Part shown: positions 61,048-64,000 of the stretch, one piece after another
Layout: the number at the start of each line of letters is the position of its first letter
How positions within the stretch are numbered: position 1 is the first letter of the stretch
NCBI GenBank assembly: GCA_026936325.1
Contig: JAPTHN010000101.1
Span: 853,501-917,500, forward strand
Origin: Platynereis dumerilii
Taxonomy: Eukaryota; Annelida; Polychaeta; Phyllodocida; Nereididae
Reading direction: 5' to 3'
DNA length: 64,000 bases
Translations under genes and position numbers: made by a program
The notes under the pieces: model-generated
Databases searched by the model: none
Seen by the model: the letters and a program-made list of their open reading frames with translations, nothing else
What the model was told of the DNA's origin: nothing

Positions 61048-61942
61048 GTAGAGTAGGTCGGGGCAAGAAGCCCGGGTTAGGTGAGAGGCCCCCCAGGTTT
61101 ATATCTAAACTTACATTTTTGGTGCGTTTTCTTATTATTAGGATTGAAGCTAGAGGCTTTTTAGGTGACATCACAAATTTTCAGGGCAAACAGCACCAAA
61201 CCATAGAAGAAATTAAAGAAACAAAAAAATGTGCATGGTTTTTGTAACTTTGACTAATTCTTTGAAAGCGGTTGTCAGAAATAACCTTGGAAATTTTTAA
61301 AAGTATAATGGATATCTGCATTGCTTCACTTTATGACCATCATATAAATATGAATTGGATCATGATTTTTGCATTTTAGTTCGAAGTATAGAGGTCAAAT
61401 TAAAATATGTGGGTTTGGGGCGAGAGGCCCCACAAGGCATGGGGCATGATGCCCCCTACACTTGGGCCTCAAAGCTGCTTCAAGAACCATTTCATAATGT
61501 GTACATTGCCTTAAATCTTGATAGAATAGCTAATTTTAAAAAATAGAAAAAACTTGGCTGAAATTGAAACAGGGCAAAAAAAATTAAGAAATAAATGTAT
61601 GAACAGAAAAATTCTCAAATTAAGAAAAATTTAATAGAAGGCCTTAAAAATGATAGAAGAACCCCGAGAATAACTTTCAAGCTGAATGCATTCGCAAAAT
61701 TACCATAGGATTATAATAGGGGGGCTTCTTGCCCGATGGGTGGGGTAAGAAGGCCATTTTAAATTTTTTACAAAAATGGCCGTAACTCCTTTATTAAAAT
61801 TAGTAGACATTTGTTTCACTAGTTATAAATAGAGTTAGGTGATCCCTTCCTGACAGCATAAGCATTCAAAGAATTGACCATAAAAAGTAGTTCAAATTGC
61901 ACCTCGAAGTTAAGGGGGGCTGCATGACCCTACCTACTCTAC
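61048..61942. mobile_element. 895-bp inverted-repeat element with GGGGCAAGAAGCCC motifs
   Basis: The ends GTAGAGTAGGTCGGGGC and GACCCTACCTACTCTAC are inverted. GGGGCAAGAAGCCC, GGGGCGAGAGGCCCC and GGCTTCTTGCCC recur inside, like subterminal binding motifs. No coding capacity and no clear target duplication. Confidence 0.7.
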
Positions 61943-62526
61943 ATTTTTTTCTTTCTTTTTCTTAGTGTGTAGTCTGTCTTGCCATTCAGTGGTTATAAAT
62001 CGAATGTTAGTCAATGAAACAAGGAATTGAAGGGGACAATTTCATGGAAAACCTAATTGCTATATAAGATGTAGGTCCTGATTAGTCTAAAACACATTTC
62101 TAGGGGTACAGAATAAAACTTTTGATTTTGAACCTTTAACTTTTTTATGTATAAAAAAATTGACGAGATAGAATTTTTTACTTCTTTGTGGGTTATTTCC
62201 AGAAATAGTGACAAACAATATAATCAAAAAGGGGTCCTGCCACGTTGGAAATTGATAGGCCCATAAAACTTTTTGATGTCAAAAAGTCACTTTTTGAAAA
62301 ATTAGTGGTCAAAACCAGAAGTCTGTAACTCTACTGGAACTGTCGCAACAAGCAATGAAAGCGGTCAATGCACAAAATTATAAAAAACAAAACAAAAAAC
62401 AGCATTACTGACTCAATTCATGGTAAATTAATTCATGGTAAATTCCTAGGTCATTAAAGTCCCTAAAGTCAAGTCACCATCCTCTCAAGTCAAGTCAAGA
62501 ATTCAGGCTCTACGCCAAGTAGGCTA

Positions 62527-62913
62527 CACTGCTCACACAAATTAAGGGAGCAAGGGGTTTTTTCATTATTGTTGCTGGTCATGGCTGTTTCAGTGATATC
62601 ATGCAGATGTCAGAGAAAATCTACATTAAAGGAGATCGGTTGCAGAAAATTAATGAAAAATACAGGGTCTTCCTTAACTCAAACCCTAACCTTATCCATA
62701 AACCTAACCCCAATTGTAACCCTAATTTTAAACCTTACCCTGGGTCTGTTTTCATATCTGATGTGTTGACCCTGTGTTTTATCATTACATTTCTGTCACA
62801 GACATCCTTATATGTTCATTATTATTGGACAGTCAATTCATGTTTAGTTGAAACAGCCATAACTGGAACTGACTATGATTGCTGCCTTGCTCCCTTAAAT
62901 AATGTGAGCAGTG
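62527..62913. mobile_element. TA-flanked miniature element, CACTGCTCACA ends
   Basis: The ends CACTGCTCACACAAATT and AATAATGTGAGCAGTG are inverted and followed inward by TTAAGGGAGCAAGG. TA flanks both sides (62525-62526 and 62914-62915). The 387-bp interior holds degenerate CCCTAACC units at 62680-62745. Confidence 0.82.
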
Positions 62914-62915
62914 TA

Positions 62916-64000
62916 CTTAAAGCAGGACCTAAAAGCTGAACAGAAAGGTTAAATACTGAGTTGACCAAATGTACAAAATGATGCAGAAGCGACATAGCAG
63001 AAAACTGAAAGAACTGCAGAAGTGGCTAAAAAGTAAGCCAAAAGTGTCAATCACAGCAGAAAAACAGATCGAAACCACACGAAAAACAGATCAGAACTTG
63101 ATCAGAACCTGATGAAAAACAAACTCGACGGTCACAAACAAGTTTCACTTAATGCGAAATACAGAGAGACATATTGATCTAAGCGTATAAATCACAGCTT
63201 AATCTTGACACGCCTATACAATGATAGAACTGCATTGCACGTCATTGTATATGCTTGATTAATGGCGCATTTTAAACATATCGTCGATCAATAAATTCAA
63301 GGATGTTATTGTAAAAATCTTAAAGAGTCACATTCACATTCGACGACATGCAACTTTTGGTGGTTTATATTTTCTTGACGTTCATATTGCTGAGAAAATG
63401 GGCTTCTTCTTTAGGTATGTGTGGTTTTTTTTAAACATTTTAAAATAATTTTTTTTGCCATTTTTAAGAAAGTTAGTCTTTACAAGAGAAGTCTCCCCAG
63501 ACCTCAATGATGTATGTATACTCCAGCTGCCAAGTTATCAGGCACCCTCAGGGCCAGTTGAACCTGCCCTTGGGGCCAGTTGAGGGTGAAAGCACAGTAA
63601 GCGCCTCAATATTTGGCCCCTATGACCTAATAATTATTTTCATCAGAAGTGCAAGTGTAGTACATCACTTTAAACCTAATAATGTGTAGAATACAGAATT
63701 ATGCTTGTCTAATAAATCAAGACAGGTATTTGCTGGGCTGCTATGAACTGCATTATGAAAGTTTCATGAAAATCTAGGTTTTTCTGCTGAAATGGACCAT
63801 TGGCTTTTCGGCAGTTTTCGCAGATGTGATATGGACAGTTTGCATGAACTGTGACCAATTAAATTTTTGAGCCTTGTCAGCATTCACTAAAATAATCCAA
63901 ATTTTTCACTAAACATGGTATCCCTGCTTTATTCGTGACATACCAGACCTCCAAATATCAGTCCCCAGACTAATTTGAACATTTTTGTGGACGTAATGGA
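62916..64000. other. Gene-free end of the window
   Basis: Only a fragment with two GGGCCAGTTGA motifs (63548-63585), related to the element at 117-678, was noted. Confidence 0.4.

Noticed and set aside
62680-62745. A true telomere or chromosome end
   Set aside because: The CCCTAACC units are degenerate, short and bounded by a transposon with TA duplication.

Overview
The window looks like a piece of a marine invertebrate animal genome, most likely a deuterostome and perhaps an echinoderm. It is AT-rich and its host genes are split by GT..AG introns. It is crowded with short inverted-repeat transposons, tRNA-headed SINEs, GATA-type microsatellites and minisatellites. The palindrome TAGGCCTA occurs ten times by eye where about one would be expected. 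The species cannot be fixed from the sequence alone.

Four host genes are supported. (1) A divergent actin on the minus strand (coding 5999-2235, five coding exons, 377 aa) has a leader exon, a TATA box and three perfect CArG boxes upstream. (2) An unrecognised secreted glycoprotein lies on the plus strand (12406-17577, three exons, 359 aa), between two large minisatellites. (3) The single enhancer-of-polycomb gene (EPC1/EPC2 type, NuA4/TIP60 subunit) is on the minus strand (40511-25327, 14 coding exons, 859 aa). (4) An RBBP9-type serine hydrolase is on the plus strand (41431-41985, one coding exon, 184 aa). EPC and RBBP9 are divergent and share a 0.9 kb interval with a perfect E2F site and an E-box.

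Layout: 0.1-2.2 kb small transposons; 2.2-6.8 kb actin and promoter; 7.4-10.3 kb a 2.9 kb element with 43-bp terminal inverted repeats and a 5-bp target duplication; 11.2-17.6 kb the secreted-protein gene and its minisatellites; 17.6-25.3 kb gene-free with one 931-bp element; 25.3-40.5 kb EPC, whose introns carry a 1.7 kb 22-bp GC-rich array, several hAT-type miniature elements and a SINE inserted in a SINE; 41.4-42.2 kb RBBP9; 42.6-64 kb accessory DNA.

The accessory part holds two almost identical hAT-type elements lying head to head, each with its own 8-bp duplication. It also holds a nearly intact CR1/L2-type LINE with a tandem-repeat 5' region, nested inside a TA-flanked inverted-repeat element. 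No CRISPR array, rRNA gene, functional tRNA gene or retrovirus-like element was seen. The least expected signal is a 40-57 bp unit found at three places, each time bracketed by 14-17 bp direct repeats, as if it were an ultrashort retroposon or a repeatedly truncated one.
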